Shown here one piece after another: positions 36,059 to 49,142 of a stretch of 64,000 nt of DNA. The notes under the pieces were generated by a model. It had not been told where the DNA came from and made no database searches. It saw only the letters and a program-made list of their open reading frames with translations. Position 1 is the stretch's first letter. Every line of letters starts with the position of its first letter. The translations under genes were made by a program, and so were the position numbers. Source of the DNA: Erythroxylum novogranatense (Eukaryota; Streptophyta; Magnoliopsida; Malpighiales; Erythroxylaceae). Where the stretch lies: positions 11,817,060 to 11,881,059 of the forward strand of contig CM057225.1 of NCBI GenBank assembly GCA_029891385.1, given 5' to 3'.

Positions 36059-37911
36059 TGTAGGAAAATCCCGGTGTGAGCATCAAATTCCCACGGTGCA
36101 GAAAGTTTTTTTTTTGTTCCGGGACCTTCCCGAAAGCCAGGATCCATGTGTCTATACAACAAACTCAAACCATAACGGCCAAAGGAGACCGTCTCTAACG
36201 GTATCCACGCAGAGATCGGAGAACCTAACCGGAACAAACCCTTTGACCCAGGAATAGCTAGAACAAATTAAAGAGTGCTAGCTCTTACCTTTGTCCTTGG
36301 AGAGCTTGGAAATCACGATGGAGAAGATGAATAAGCTTGAAGAGGGGAGGAAGATCGTTGGTGAGAAGAGAGGAAAACTTGTTTTTCCTTCAACCTACCT
36401 TCCTCCCTTTTAAAAGCCACGAAGATTGTTGATCAAGAAGAGGAAAAACCATTTTTCCTTTCAAAACTCTTCTTCTTTTTCATAACCAACGATGATCTCA
36501 CTTCATCTTTCATGATTTTGTCTTTTAGCCATTTAATTCATTAATGACTAAGCATGAAAGGAGAAGGTTCTCCTCCTTTCCACGTACACACATATATTAA
36601 TTAATTAATTAATTAATTAATTAATTAATTATATATATATAAATAAATGCTGAAGTGGTCCAGTCACACTGGGGTCGGTCCTACCGACCTACCGGGTCCC
36701 GGTATGGAAAAAATCCCCGGAAACGTTTTTCAGCAATATCGATCTCGCGATCTCATCGAGACATATCTCGATCTCATCGGGATCCATTTAATCCTTTTGC
36801 TCTCCATATATTGGAACTCTGTCCAAAACTATTTTACGAATTCTCCGAGACACTCTTATGCGTGTGACCCATTAGGTTCCCGGTTATGTTGGCCACTTAG
36901 ATCAACACTTAATCTGAGCAAGTCATGAGCGGTATCTAGCAACACATCATGACCCCCAATTGACCGAAAAGTAATTGGTTTGATGAATGAACATGTATTC
37001 ATCATGAACCATATCACGAACCTTTCCATAGACAATTACCGTGCAATTCGTCCTTTCACCATGCTATACCCCACTTGGTTATGAGTATGGACAATGTGTC
37101 AACTCTTACTAGACTGACTAGGTCAATTCTAGTCCAAGTGATTTCTGTTCTTATCCTGGGACTCATTACTTAATATGTCAATGAAGACATTCTTCATGAT
37201 ATATATGCTCTGGCCAGAGACTTCCAAGTAATGACCCTGACAAGAGGCCATGGGTATCATCTTTTGCTATCACAGAAGTGGTGAAGCCTCTATTGGCTAC
37301 TCAATTACCTTCAAATACCTCAAGCTGTACCCAATCACCACCCTATGAGCGACCTCTGTAAGGGAACAAGGAATGGAATCAAAGCACAGAATCAGTATCC
37401 AAGATATCCTTGAGCACCTCAAGTCTAAGGATACTTGCATCATTGCTATGATGAGATTATCACTGACATTAGAATAGGACATTTATGTGATGATCTCATA
37501 GTAGGTCATCCAATGGAATTACTACCTCTAGTAAGCATCCACATCTCAACCCTAAATATCTCATATTTACAGCTTCTGAGATCCACTGCTTGATCAAATC
37601 AAGGAGCTTGAAATGTACTAGTCTCTCCGGATTACCGATGTCCAGTCTCAGTAATCCTATGACTAGGGATAATTTAGATACTGACATAATTGTATATGAT
37701 AGGAATCTCAGTAGTATGATCACATCACAATTTTCTTCATGCTATGTCATATATCATGGACTTCATTAATTTGCTTATAGATCAATATCCATTCATAAAT
37801 AATGAACAGCAAGTTAATGAAATATGCCTTTCTTTATTTATTTATAAAGGCTGTACACAAATTTGTACAAAATGCGCTAAAGGCGATTGCCTTCAGGGCA
37901 CTACTCTAACA
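36059..37911 (-). repeat. 5' LTR of copia 1
   Basis: 1853 bases, highly similar to 29053-30925. It has its own TTAA microsatellite at 36595-36640. Differences are scattered transitions and short indels, which suggests a moderately old insertion. Confidence 0.92.
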
Positions 37912-37916
37912 CAGTG

Positions 37917-38880
37917 AACACGAGAAACTTGGAAGCAAAGGGTTGCGATTGCAGAGCCCTAGCAAGCAAAGCAACAAAACCAAAACTTTCTTCAACAAAG
38001 CATTGTTCAAACGACATCAATCAATTCATCTAAATAAAACCACTCCACTCTGTGAAGGAGTATTAAGCAGTATCGCAATTTCAAAATGCAATTATGCAAT
38101 AGCCATTTACACAAAATGTAACTCAGACCCAAAAATTTTAGTATTGCAAAAAAGAAGAAGAAGAAGAAGAAACCTTAAACCCAGAAATTTTAGTATCGCA
38201 AGAAAGAAGAAGAAGAAGCGTTAGCCCAAAAATTTTAGTACCGCAAAAAAGAAGAAGAAGAAACATTAAACCTAGAAATTTCAGTACCACAAAAAAGAAG
38301 AAGAAGAAATGTTACACACAAAAATTTCAGTACCGCAAATGGTGAAACCAGAAGAGACCATGAAGTAAAAGAAATCAATTTACCTCGTGCAACAAACACA
38401 GAAACAATAGACCTTAAAGCATAAACAAGTTGAACAGAAGTGGTGACAAATAAAGAGAGGGAAAAAACTTGTTAGGAAAGAACATTTTTAACTTACTTAG
38501 AAAAGAGAGATAGACGATCAAGGGCTGGGCTGAAGAAGAGAATCACTTGAAGTTTAGGAGATGGACAGGCCTCATTCATGATAGAGAGGGATAAATTTAT
38601 CCTCAAGTCATGACGTCTATTCCCGATGTGCTCAGGGTAGATAAAGACAGGGTAGGAACTGCTTTAGGTATTCCACAAATTGAAGGAATATCTAAACCTA
38701 AGGAATATATATTATGTATCTTTTCTTTACCAAACAAAGTAATAAGTTATTACCAGGAATAAGAGACAAATGGAATAGTCATTCTCCTCAACCAAACATA
38801 CCATTAAAGCATTAACTTGGGACAACTTATATGAATCTAAAATTAAAGATTTGGAAGAAGAGATAGCTCATATGTGCTTC
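37917..38880. other. Interval between copia 1 and the LARD-like element: GAAGAA repeats, no clear gene
   Basis: Continues the sequence left of copia 1. At 38120-38345 there are four units of about 59 bases, each with AAATTTTAGTACCGCAA-like sequence and a GAAGAAGAA block. An open stretch at 38790-38880 reads ESKIKDLEEEIAHM, a coiled-coil-like peptide cut off by the next LTR. It resembles the coiled coil of viroplasmin-type ORFs in style, but the match is too short to assign. Confidence 0.45.
38120..38345. repeat. Four tandem units of about 59 bases with GAAGAA blocks
   Basis: Units repeat CCAGAAATTTTAGTATCGCA followed by AAAAGAAGAAGAAGAA and a short variable spacer. The Arg/Lys-rich open frame across it (37943-38224) follows from the repeat and is not supported as a gene. 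Confidence 0.85.
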
Positions 38881-39005
38881 TGTAATATCCCGTTCCCTTG
38901 TGAAGGGTTGGAACCCTAAACTGTGATATGAGTGAGCTCAAAGAGCATCATGCGTCGGGAAAAATGAGTGTGAGACCAGAGGCCTTGAAGAGGGTTTGTG
39001 TGAGT

Positions 39006-39170
39006 CATGTCCGTTTAACGGACATGAAAGTCCATTTAACAGACAGCTTCGGGTGAATTGGAACAAGTTGGGTGATTCATGTCCGTTTAACGGACCTTCT
39101 CGGGTGAATTTGGACTGCTTGGCCAGTCTATGTCCGTTTAACGGACATGTGAGTCCATTTAACGAACATA
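39006..39170. repeat. TGTCCGTTTAACGGACA palindrome cluster, LARD 5' LTR
   Basis: Five near-palindromic copies in about 165 bases, in two pairs plus a single. Further copies lie at 58137-58178, 61009-61026 and 63605-63745. The word is also in the second solo LTR (23508-23695). Confidence 0.88.
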
Positions 39171-40743
39171 CTCGGGGCCACTTTGGTAAATGGCAATTTT
39201 GATCGTTTTATATTTGGTTCATGTGCGCTTAAGTGAAATTAAGATACAAAGGCATCATATGGGGGTACCCATGGATGAATTGGATTATTGCACACATTAA
39301 AATCATTAATCATGCACTCAATTGACATTTTCAGGGTATAATTGATAATACATGGGATTGTTTTGAGAATCTCGAGTTGTGGTTATCGAAAATTATTTTG
39401 GATAGTGAACTTATTGATTTGGCATTTTTGGAAAATTTTAGGAAATTTTCCTAGAATTTTTCGAAGAAAAATTTGGACTAGGAAAAATGCTGAGTGGCAG
39501 ATCAATCAATAACTGGCAGTAGAATTTATTGTCAAATATTGGGATTTTTGACATATGGCTATAGGAATTTTTGACAAGTATTATTATTGGAATTTAGGCT
39601 TGAAATTGACTATTGGGCTTGGAAATAATAAATTAAGAAGGGTAGAGGTTGAGCTTGACACATGGCCAATTTATAGCCATGTATTTGTTTAATTTAATCT
39701 AAGTTTGCTTTAACTTAAGCTCTCCCTCACCCTACTCACGACACCCTCCTTTCAATTTCATTTGGAGCTTTGTTTTGGTTCTCTCTTCTCTTCTTCGTGT
39801 ATCACCCTCTTTCTCCATGGATTGTGTGTTCTTCTCATGCTAAATCTAGCCATCATCTCTCCCTTATTTCTTTTTTATCTTGCTTTCTTATTCTGGCCCT
39901 CCATATAAACCTATCCCTATCACTTTGGATGATGATGAATGTTGGAGATGGTGAGAGCTAGGTCTTGGTGATTTCTTTGGAGAACTTGAAGATTAAGTGG
40001 TTAAATCATGTAAGTTTTAGCTTTAAATGTTATGGTTATGTATGGCTATGGAAAATTTGAAGTTAGTATGATGAGACCTTGATGATTTCGTTTTGCTTGT
40101 GTATAGAAGTCAATAGATGTTGTTCATGTATGTGATGATTGTGTATGTTGAGCCTAATTCATGTAAATGTATAGAGAAAGTTGGAAAATTGATTGATATG
40201 TTAATGGAGGAATTGGATGAGTACACAGGTGTAGATGCCCCGTTTTCTCGGTTGTAATTAAGTGTAGGTCATGAAATGTTTATGAGTGATAACTTGAGTT
40301 GAAGTGAGTAGTGAATGATGGGGGAAGAGAGGAATTATGCATAAGTGGTACTTGATGAGTTAAATGGTAGGAAAGAATAAGTGTAAAATCTGGAAATTTG
40401 AAATGGTTTGAGCTTTGGAGTGTGCTCTAATTGGATAGTCATAATTGATTGTATAATTGTCTAAATGAGTTAAAATTTGGCTTAAATGAAACTAGAGATA
40501 ATTGGCTACAAATTTTATGAAGCTATTGATTGTGAATGTGGTCTTGGAGAGTCCCATATGTTGGTATGAAGTTAGGAACTTGAGTGTTGAAATTGTTGAG
40601 AATAAATGTATATGATTGTGTTTCATGTCAAGTGTTTATGATCAATAATGGGATATCATTTGGCTATGGATGATGTAAAGTTGAAAGGGAGTTAGAATAT
40701 GGGTAATTGATAAGAATTGCACTAGAAATGATGGGCTAAGCAT

Positions 40744-42672
40744 TGTAGGAAAATCCCGGGAGGTACATCACATGTACCGCGTGAAAACAAAATTTTATTC
40801 CTGGACTTTCCGAATCCTGGATCCGGTATCCGTATGAAGACATCAACCTAAATAGCCAAAAGAGACTATCTCTAAAGGTGATCCACGCAGAGATCAGAAA
40901 ATCTAACCGAGTCAAACCCTTTGACCGGGAATAGCTAGAACAGATTAAAGCACTGCTAGAGCCTACCGTCATTCTGGAGAGTCAAGGAAACGTTGATGGA
41001 GGATGAAGCTTGCTTTGAGATGAAGAAGAGAAGTGAAGATCGTTGATGATGAGAGAAACAATTTCTCTAGGTTTCACAAAACCTTTCTCATTCATCAAAG
41101 GCTACGAAGATGATCTTCAAAAGCCATAAGAAAAACTCCTTTTCTTCCTTCTTAAAACCATCCACCGATCATCACCACCTTCATCTTTTATGCTTTTGTC
41201 ATTTAGTAATTAAATGAATATGATGACTAAGCTTCCAAAAGAAGCTTCCATGCTTCTCCTCCTCCCATCCACGTGACAAGCATATATATATATATATATT
41301 AATTAATTATTTAATTAATTAATCATATATATATATGTATATATATTGTCAAGTAGTCCAGTCACACTGGGTTGGCCCTACCAAAATATCGGGCCCCTTA
41401 TGGTTAAAAAACATCGAAACCTTTCTTAGTAATATTGATGTCGTGATCTCATCGGGACATATCCCAATCCCATTGGGATCCATTTAATCCTAATGCTCTC
41501 CATAATTGGAACTCGTCTAATACTATTTTACTGATTCTCCAAACACTCTTATCGTGTGACCCTTTAGGCTCCGGTTATGTTGGCCACTTAGATTAACACT
41601 TAATCTAAGCAAGTCATAGCGGTATCTAGCAACACATCATGACCCCAATTGACCGGAAAGTAATCGGTTTGATGTATTCATCACGAACCGATCACGAACC
41701 CTTCCATGATAATTACCGTGCAATTCGTCCTTTCACCATCCTATACCCCACTTGGTTATGAGTATGGTCAAAGTGTCAACTCTCACTAGACCGAAGTCTA
41801 GCCCAGTGATATCAGTTCTCGCCTCAGGACTCATTACTCTATATGTCAATGAAGACACTCTTCATGACATACATCTTCGCCACCTTAGTAATGATCCCGA
41901 CAAGAGGCTACGGGTATCTCTTACGCTAATCCGTAGTGGTGAATCCTTTATTGGCTACTCAATTATCTTCAATACCTCAAGTTGCACTCAAGCACCACCC
42001 TATGAGTTACCTCCGAAGGCAACAAGGAATGGAGTCAGCACGTGATCAAGATTCAAGATATCCTCGAGTACCTCAAGTCTAAGGATACTTGCACCATTCT
42101 ATGATGAGATTACCACCGACACTTAGATAAGATATCCATGCGATGATCTCATGGCAGTCATCCAATGAACTTACTACCGCTAGTAAGCATCCACATGTCA
42201 ATTCTAAATATCTCATATTTACAGTTTCTAAGATCCACTGCTTGATCCAATCAAGGAATATGACATGTGCTAGTCTATCCGGATTAATGATGTCCAGTCT
42301 CATTAATCCTATGACTAGGAGAATTACGACATCGACATAATTGCACATGATAGGAATCTCAGGAGTATGAACACATCATAATTTCCTTCATGCTATGTCA
42401 TATATCATGGACTTCATTAATTCGATTAAAGATCCAATCAATTCATAAACAATGTTTATGAATATCAAATTAATGAATAATGCCTTTTCTTTATTTATTC
42501 ATAAAGTCCGCACACGACTTTGAATAAAAGCGCTAAAGGGATTGCCTTTAGGGCACAAATAAACAAGATCGATTTTGAACAAGTCGACTTATCCAATGAA
42601 CAAGTCGACTTATCGGTGCATCGAACATGTGTAAGTCGACTTACACATGGTACAAGTCGACTTATCCTCACA
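40744..42672 (-). repeat. 3' LTR of copia 2
   Basis: 1929 bases. The U3 end (plus-strand right side) carries four AAGTCGACTT copies at 42580-42665. Compared with the 5' LTR it shows repeated small losses at CCAGG/CAG-type sites near 40770-40830, for example CCTGG where the partner reads CCCAGG. Confidence 0.9.
42580..42665. repeat. AAGTCGACTT palindromes in the copia 2 3' LTR
   Basis: Four perfect copies in about 85 bases, one within a longer inverted repeat (ATGTGTAAGTCGACTTACACAT, given here as 22 bases over positions 42629-42650). The same block is in the 5' LTR at 57808-57892. Confidence 0.9.
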
Positions 42673-43330
42673 AATCTCCCACTTGACCTAAAGCCAATCG
42701 CCTTAGTATCTAATACCATAAGCGAGTCCATGAGAATCATAATTCTCCGTGACAATGGCTTTGTCAACGAACAAAGAACACTTTGCTCGTGGAATTCTCT
42801 CTATCGTGATATCATTTCGACTAATGATCTCCCGAATCGGTAATCACGAGTTCGGATCGTCGATAAGACCTTGGTTCCTATGCTCGCGAACTAGCCCCAT
42901 TGTATCACATACAATCCTATGGGCCCATCACATTAGGGACCGATCAAGTTCAAGAATGAACTTCTTGATCCAAACCGCCTTTACGCATCTCACGCGGCAA
43001 TGTACTCTGCCTCGGTTGATGAATCGGCAGTCCTCTCTTGTTTGGAACTTTTCCAATTGACCGCCATGCTATTCAATGTGAATGTATATAACCCGATTGT
43101 GATTCGTAATCATCCTTATCGATTAAATACTAGCATCTGAATGCACGCCACTGGAGATTTTCATCTCCATAGATCAAGAAAACATCCTTAGTGCTTCGCA
43201 AGTACTTGAGGATATTCTTGATAGCCACCCAAAGGACCTCACTAGATCCGATTGGTATCCGTCAGAACACTTAGAGCATACGATACATCGGGCCTCGTAT
43301 ATAGCATTGTTCCATGCTAAACCTCTTTAG
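42673..43330 (-). pseudogene. Copia 2 RNase H and polyprotein end
   Basis: The terminal KPLSRRIMILMDSLMVLDTK block is readable at 42673-42767, with the polypurine tract AAGTGGGAGATT at 42673-42684. RNase H sequence to 43330 is broken. At the upstream edge the frame jumps from the region after YVDD directly to TRPDV-type sequence, so the segment for the end of reverse transcriptase is lost. Confidence 0.78.
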
Positions 43331-44116
43331 CATCTCATCTATGTACGATGATTGTGAAAGACCAAGCAACCTTCTGATTTATCTCTATAAATCTATATCC
43401 CAAGGATATAAGTCGCTTCAACAAGGTCTTTCATCGCAAATTGATTGGACAACCAAATTTTAACTGATTGCAGCATAGAGACATCGTTTCCTAGTTACAG
43501 TATGTCATCTACATACAAAACAAGGAATACGATTGCAGTCCCATTAACCTTCTTATACACACAATGATTATCCGGATTTTGTGAGAAATCAAACTCTTTG
43601 ATTGACTCATCAAAACGGATAATACAACTTCTGGATGCTTGCTTCAATCCATACATGGAATTCTGAAGCTTGCATACCATTTCGCCATTATAGGAGGTGA
43701 AGTCCTCCGTTGTGTCATATACACATCCTCGAAGATTTCCATTCAGAAAGTCGTCTTCACATCCATTTGCCATATCTCATAATCATAATGAGTGGCAATG
43801 GCTAGGAGTATCCTAATGGATTTAAGCATTGCTACGGGGCTGAAGGTTTCGTCATAGTCAACTCTTTGTCTGTGATGAAATCCTTTAACCAGAAGCATTG
43901 CTTTATAGGTAATCAAATTACCATCCATGTTAGTTTTCTTCTGAAAACTCCTTTGCACCCTGTGGGTTTTATCCCTTCAGGTGTAACAACCAAAGTCCAT
44001 ACTTGGTTTTCATACATGGAATCCATTTCAGATTTCATGGCACAAAGCCATGTTCCAGACTTTGAACTTTTCAGAACCTGTTCATAGGTAGTAGGCGCAT
44101 CATCTCGTATGAGCAA
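43331..44116 (-). pseudogene. Copia 2 reverse transcriptase, YVDD box present
   Basis: 43913-44116, 43743-43958 and 43495-43773 are three overlapping open pieces. They read the start of reverse transcriptase, GFHHRQRVDYDETFSPVAML, QMDVKTTF, SMYGLKQASRSC and the catalytic LYVDDIL. The sequence continues with an IWLSNQFAMKDL block. It keeps the part that copia 1 lacks and lacks the next segment that copia 1 keeps. Frameshifts and a stop just after YVDDIL inactivate it as written. Confidence 0.88.
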
Positions 44117-44249
44117 TACGCCATTTTGTTCCTCACGAGAAATCCATATCTCTCAGGAACAAAGCGTATCCTACTTAACCTACGAAATTCGTGTGTAGTA
44201 GAAGGTTGGACTGTTACCTCATCTATATGAGTTACAGTTTCAGATTCAG

Positions 44250-45209
44250 GCAGTTGATCTATGTTTGTTCGAGCATCTTGAACTTCTCCAAGTTCAACTT
44301 TGCTCCCACTGTCCTCTTGTAAAAGAAACTCTTTCTTTCAGAAAACAGCATGCTTGGAAACAAACAACTTTTGTTCCTCAGCAAGGTAGAATTGATATTC
44401 CACGAACAAACACTTGTCAGCTTTTGCATCAAGCTAATCTGACTGTGTCCGCTTCACATAAGCAGGACAACCCCAAACTTTCAGATGAGAAAGATAGGGC
44501 TTTCAGTTAGTCCACATCTCATATGAAGTAACATCAACTGTCTTTAATGGAACTCTATTTAGCAAGTAAACAGCTGTCTCAAGCGCATATTCCCAAAACT
44601 GTGCAAAACCTATCATCAATCGCACCAAGTCTAACAAGGTTCGATTTCTCCTTTCAACCACACCATTGTCTTTGCGGCGTGTAAGGTGGAGTATCTTGAG
44701 ATAAAATCCCATTATCTACGAGATAATCCAAAGCTGCTGGTCTAAGCATTTTCCACCACGATCGATCGTAATGTATTTATACTTTTACCAAGTTAGTTTT
44801 CTACTTCATTTCTGAATTATTTGAACGTTTCAAACGCTTCAGATTTGTATCTCATCAGATACAGATACCTATATCGTGAATAATCACCGATAAAAGTAAT
44901 GAAGTAAAAACAACCACTTATGGCATGGATGGACATCGGACCACATACATCCGAATGTATTAGGTCTAATATTCCATTCACTCGTTCACCCTTTCCTTTA
45001 AAGGATAACTTAGTCATCTTGCCTAATAAACAAGATTCGCATGTGTCATATGATTCATAATCAAATGACCCTAAACATCCACTCTTATGGAGCTTAGCGA
45101 TGCATATCTCATTTATATGGCCAAGCCGACAATGCCATAAGTAAGTTGATTTTAAATTATCTCGATTATGTCTTTCCACGTCATTGACATTCATAATTGG
45201 ATATGACAT
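44250..45209 (-). pseudogene. Copia 2 integrase with zinc and catalytic core
   Basis: 44817-45209 carries the pre-integrase zinc region (YLWHCRLGHI, then CESCLLGKMTKLSF), the first catalytic aspartate (LIHSDVCGP) and the second (FIGDYSRY, where most family members have FIDDYSRY). 44503-44712 carries the catalytic glutamate block (VVERRNRTLLDLVR). The C-terminal domain toward 44250 is broken. It is the better-preserved integrase of the two copia copies, but still split. Confidence 0.87.
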
Positions 45210-45349
45210 ATCTCATATGTCAATTCCATTACATAATGTACGAGTACCATAGAGCATTCCATTGCAACTAATATAACAACCATTGCTACTAAAAGTCCAA
45301 TGGAAACCAGCTCTAATTAAACATAAAACATACAATATGTTCTTTGTTT

Positions 45350-46400
45350 AAAACAGGTACAAAATGTCAATCATCCAATTTGAATACAAGTCCACTAGGG
45401 AGGAACAAGACATAAGTGTCTACGGCTAATGTAGCAACTCTTGCTGCATTACCTACACGAAGGTCTAGTTCTCCTTTTATGAGTCGCATCTCTCGTTCTC
45501 GAGGCCCCGCATATCATTTCATATGTATGAGCCACATCCGTATCAAATACCGATATGTTTGGATCAGAATAGTATTAACCTCAATGACAAACATATTTGA
45601 AGAAGTAGAGGCATCGATGCCTTCTTCCGCTTCAGAACTCGGATAGATTTTACGGTTTAGCCTCTGGTGGCTAGACTTGCCACAATGAAAGCAAAATCCT
45701 TTTGGGAAGAATCTTTGGTTTTCCTTGATGGCACTTCCTTTGGTTTCTTGGCCTTTTCTTCTTTGAACTAGAAGAAGAAGCATCCACCATTAGCACTTGC
45801 TTGCTATCCTTCTTGATAGCTCGCTCACTGTTGTCTTGGCAGATTGATCACCGAGAATTGTTGTGGATATTTGGTTTATCCGATAGTTTATCACAAACCG
45901 TGAATAACCATCGACAATCCAACCGAATTAAGTCCCTACTTAACTCATAATCCATTACAAATCCTAAGGCGGCCAATCTCTCAATATAGCCATTCATCTT
46001 GAGTGGCATCTTGCATGCCAGATATCCCCGGAGCCATCTTTATAGTGAAGAGAAGCCTTGAGGTCTCGAACCTTTCGCATCGAGCTTACTCATCAAACAG
46101 CTCCCTAAGATGAAATACTATAGAGTGAGCATCCATGGACTCGTGCTGCTCCTGTAGCTCTGGTGATATCGAGGCAAGCATAAAGCAAGTATCCATATCA
46201 CTGTCCTTTAGATGCTTACAATATGCTTTCTGATCCTTATCAGAAGCATCGACAGCAGGTGCAACTGGAAGTGGAACATCTAGGACGTATCCCAGTTGCT
46301 TAGATCTAAGAACAATTCTCAGATTCCTCACCAATCAAGAAAATTCGTCCCGAATAGAGGCGAAAATTCACCTCGAAAAACTTCTTCAATCAACCTAAGC
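45350..46400 (-). pseudogene. Copia 2 gag and protease
   Basis: 46086-46334 carries the gag N-terminal half (NLRIVLRSKQLGYVLDVPLP, then a ELQEQHESMDAHSI block and LRELFDE). 45514-45783 carries the zinc knuckle (CFHCGKSSHQRLN) and the start of protease. The knuckle's last cysteine is missing and part of the gag middle is absent. Protease continues to about 45350 in broken frames. Confidence 0.8.
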
Positions 46401-48496
46401 GCGAGAGAGAAGGAATGATAGAATAGAAATGCTGCGTGATCATAAGGACTTGCATGACATGCATATGGCTCCCACTAGTTTCCTAAAATCCATAACCCTC
46501 TTTACTGAATCCAGAGAAATAAAGTGACATAATGTCTAGTGGGTCGATATCCGACATTGCTAAGAGTGACCTTGGGTTTACCCAACAAGCCACACTTAGG
46601 TCAATCGGTAGGTATCGGTCATACCAATTGTATCATCGATAACCGACATTAAGAATGACCTTGAGGTTAGCTCAACAAGCCACCTTATGTCTCGGGAGGT
46701 ATCGGATATACCAATTATATCTTAGACATGACTATCGATCGGTCTTTATCAACTTGTTGATGTGTGCACTTACATTGGTATCAACTCTTTGATGCGCATA
46801 CATCTAATGTATGCTACCCAACTTCGCTCATCACACGTTGACCTTGAGGTTAGCTCAACAAATCAATGCTTCTAGGAAAACCGACCCATTAATCCGAAAA
46901 TCTCATTTTCATGGTTCGAACATATTCGTATAGAGCGAGCTTGAGGTTAGCTCAACAACCCAACCCTATAAAAACTCTGGTTCTTACCATATTAATGGAA
47001 GGCGTTAGTTTTCATATACCGAGGAGGGATTTCGGGTCTCATCTACTTCTTCTCCAAGCCGTAGGATTATAGTCACCATGACTATATGATATGATTTAGG
47101 GCATTTCATCAATCACATTGAGTCTATACCTAAAATCATCCATCATCCCACCTATGCATGCCACAAGTCGAGTTTCATCAAATGCAAGTCGACTTATGCT
47201 TCTGCCCACACACAAGTCGACTTGTGAAGCGAACAAGTCGACTTATGTCATCTGCCCATGAACAAGTCGACTTACAAGGTACTACAAGTCGACTTATACT
47301 GAGATCTTGAACAAGTCGACTTATTCTTCAAACAAGTCGACTTATCCAGAAAACAAGTCGACTTATCCAGAAAACAAGTCGACTTATTCAGGGAATTTTG
47401 CTAAAATCTCTAATCGGCTAATTCCTCAATCAGTACAATTCCAATTCTCAACACCATCATACCTAGGGTAATATCTGTGAATTTGATGTATCAATGAACA
47501 ATTCATTGATTCATGAATGCCTTAAATAGTCAAACTATATGAAAAACTTGAAATGAGTCAAAACTCATTAATTTCCAAACAATTTAGGAACACCCAAATT
47601 TTCATCCTAAGCATCTCTAGCTAGCACATACATTATCAAATTTACTTCAGCACATTCCATAAAAAATATGACGGTCAAAACAAACAAGATAATGCAACAT
47701 GCTAACGAGACGCTAATTTGATCAATTAGGCATCCGAAAATTCTAGGATAAGCAACTTCAAGCAATTCAGTTTGGAAATCATACTACATCAAGATAACAC
47801 ATTTTTAATCACATTAAAAATGGTTCAAGGCATTGGAACTGAAAAAGCACACTCAATCAAGCCAAGCAAAACAGTCCCAACAATTTTCACCAAAACTGTC
47901 CAGTTCTGTACATTGCTTGAAATGATCAATGAAACAATTTCAATAAATTCTGAGAAAATTACATAGGTTACTACATGTTTAGAAAATGCTACATGAATGT
48001 TTTCAGGATTTTAGGCCATCAAAAACTCAGTCAACCTAAATAACAAAACCGATTCAAAATCTGTGTTAATCAGCACAGCAATTCCCAACAGCATAGAATA
48101 AATTCATGAATAAATATCCAATCACCTTGAAATCCAATTTCCATGCTCCCAGACATTCACCAACATCTTAGAGACATGTAGGTGAAGGAAAATCTGAAAA
48201 ACCATTTTTCTAGAATTTATTCTCGATTTTATACTCATGCCTGTTCCAGAATCGTTTCACAAAACAACATCTGTAACCTTAGGAATTAATTAGCAAAACT
48301 ATATCAAATCAAATCGATAAATTCTCAAATTTCATAGACATATTCTCTAACATGTTATGAACAATTCTGGGCAGAAAAATTTCTAAAAAATATCACAATA
48401 TAAATTCGAAATCTGAACAGATAGCATGCATCAACAGAAAATTCCATTAGGGTTTCTGATCTCGCTTAGGTTTTAGCTTCATACGGGATACCAGAC
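46401..48496 (-). other. Copia 2 leader with GTCGAC array, no gene
   Basis: Equivalent to 34027-36045. It contains the array at 47164-47396 and repeats of a GACCTTGAGGTTAGCTCAAC type near 46650-46960. No supported coding frame. Confidence 0.7.
47164..47396. repeat. AAGTCGACTT palindrome array, copia 2 leader
   Basis: About ten copies, mostly perfect, with the last three tightly spaced (CAGAAAACAAGTCGACTTAT repeated). Spacers differ from those in copia 1, so the array has changed while the core palindrome was kept. Confidence 0.9.
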
Positions 48497-48508
48497 GCTT
48501 TGATACCA
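48497..48508 (-). promoter_or_regulatory. Primer binding site of copia 2
   Basis: Minus strand TGGTATCAAAGC, one mismatch from the tRNA-iMet site of copia 1, next to the 5' LTR that starts at 48510. Confidence 0.85.
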
Positions 48509-49142
48509 CTGTAGGAAAATCCCGGGAGGTACATCACATGTACCGGCAGCGGAAAACAAAAATTTTTGTTCCCAGAACTTTCCCGAATCCCAGGATCCAG
48601 GTATCCGTATGAAGACATCAACCTAAATAGCCAAAAGAGACTATCTCTAAAGGTGATCCACGCAGAGATCAGAAAATCTAACCGAGTCAAACCCCTTTGA
48701 CCCGGGAATAGCTAGAACAGATTAAAGCCTGCTAGAGCCTACCTCTGTCCTGGAGAGCTGAAGGAAACGTTGATGGAGGATGAAGCTTGCTTTGAGATGA
48801 AGAAGAGAAGTGAAGATCGTTGATGATGAGAGAAACAATTTCTCTAAGGTTTCACAAAACCTTTCTCATTCATCAAAGGCTACGAAGATGATCTTCAAAA
48901 GCCATAAGAAAAACTCCTTTTTCTTCCTTCTTAAAACCATCCACCGATCATCACCACCTTCATCTTTTATGCTTTTTGTCATTTAGTAATTAAATGAATA
49001 TGATGACTAAGCTTCCAAAAGAAGCTTCCATGCTTCTCCTCCTCCCATCCACGTGACAAGCATATATATATATATATATTAATTAATTATTTAATTAATT
49101 AATCATATATATATATGTATATATATTACTAAAGTAGTCCAG

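Larger units (their letters stand above)
29053..37911 (-). mobile_element. Ty1/copia element 1, complete ends, internally deleted
   Basis: CAGTG flanks the unit (29048-29052 and 37912-37916). LTRs of 1873 and 1853 bases begin TGTAGGAAAATCCCGG. On the minus strand the order is 5' LTR, primer site (36046-36057), a leader of about 2 kb with a GTCGAC palindrome array, gag, protease remnant, integrase, reverse transcriptase, RNase H, polypurine tract (30926-30940) and 3' LTR. Integrase lies before reverse transcriptase, which defines copia. Gag and reverse transcriptase each have an internal deletion, so the copy is non-autonomous. Confidence 0.93.

Noticed and set aside
38790..38880. A second viroplasmin-type coiled coil (ESKIKDLEEEIAHM)
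   Set aside because: It is too short, truncated by the LARD LTR, and has no adjacent domain; generic coiled-coil composition is enough to explain it.
34711..47396. CRISPR-like arrays (GTCGAC palindromes with spacers)
   Set aside because: Repeats are only 10 bases, spacers vary irregularly and are repeated themselves, and the arrays lie inside plant copia leaders.
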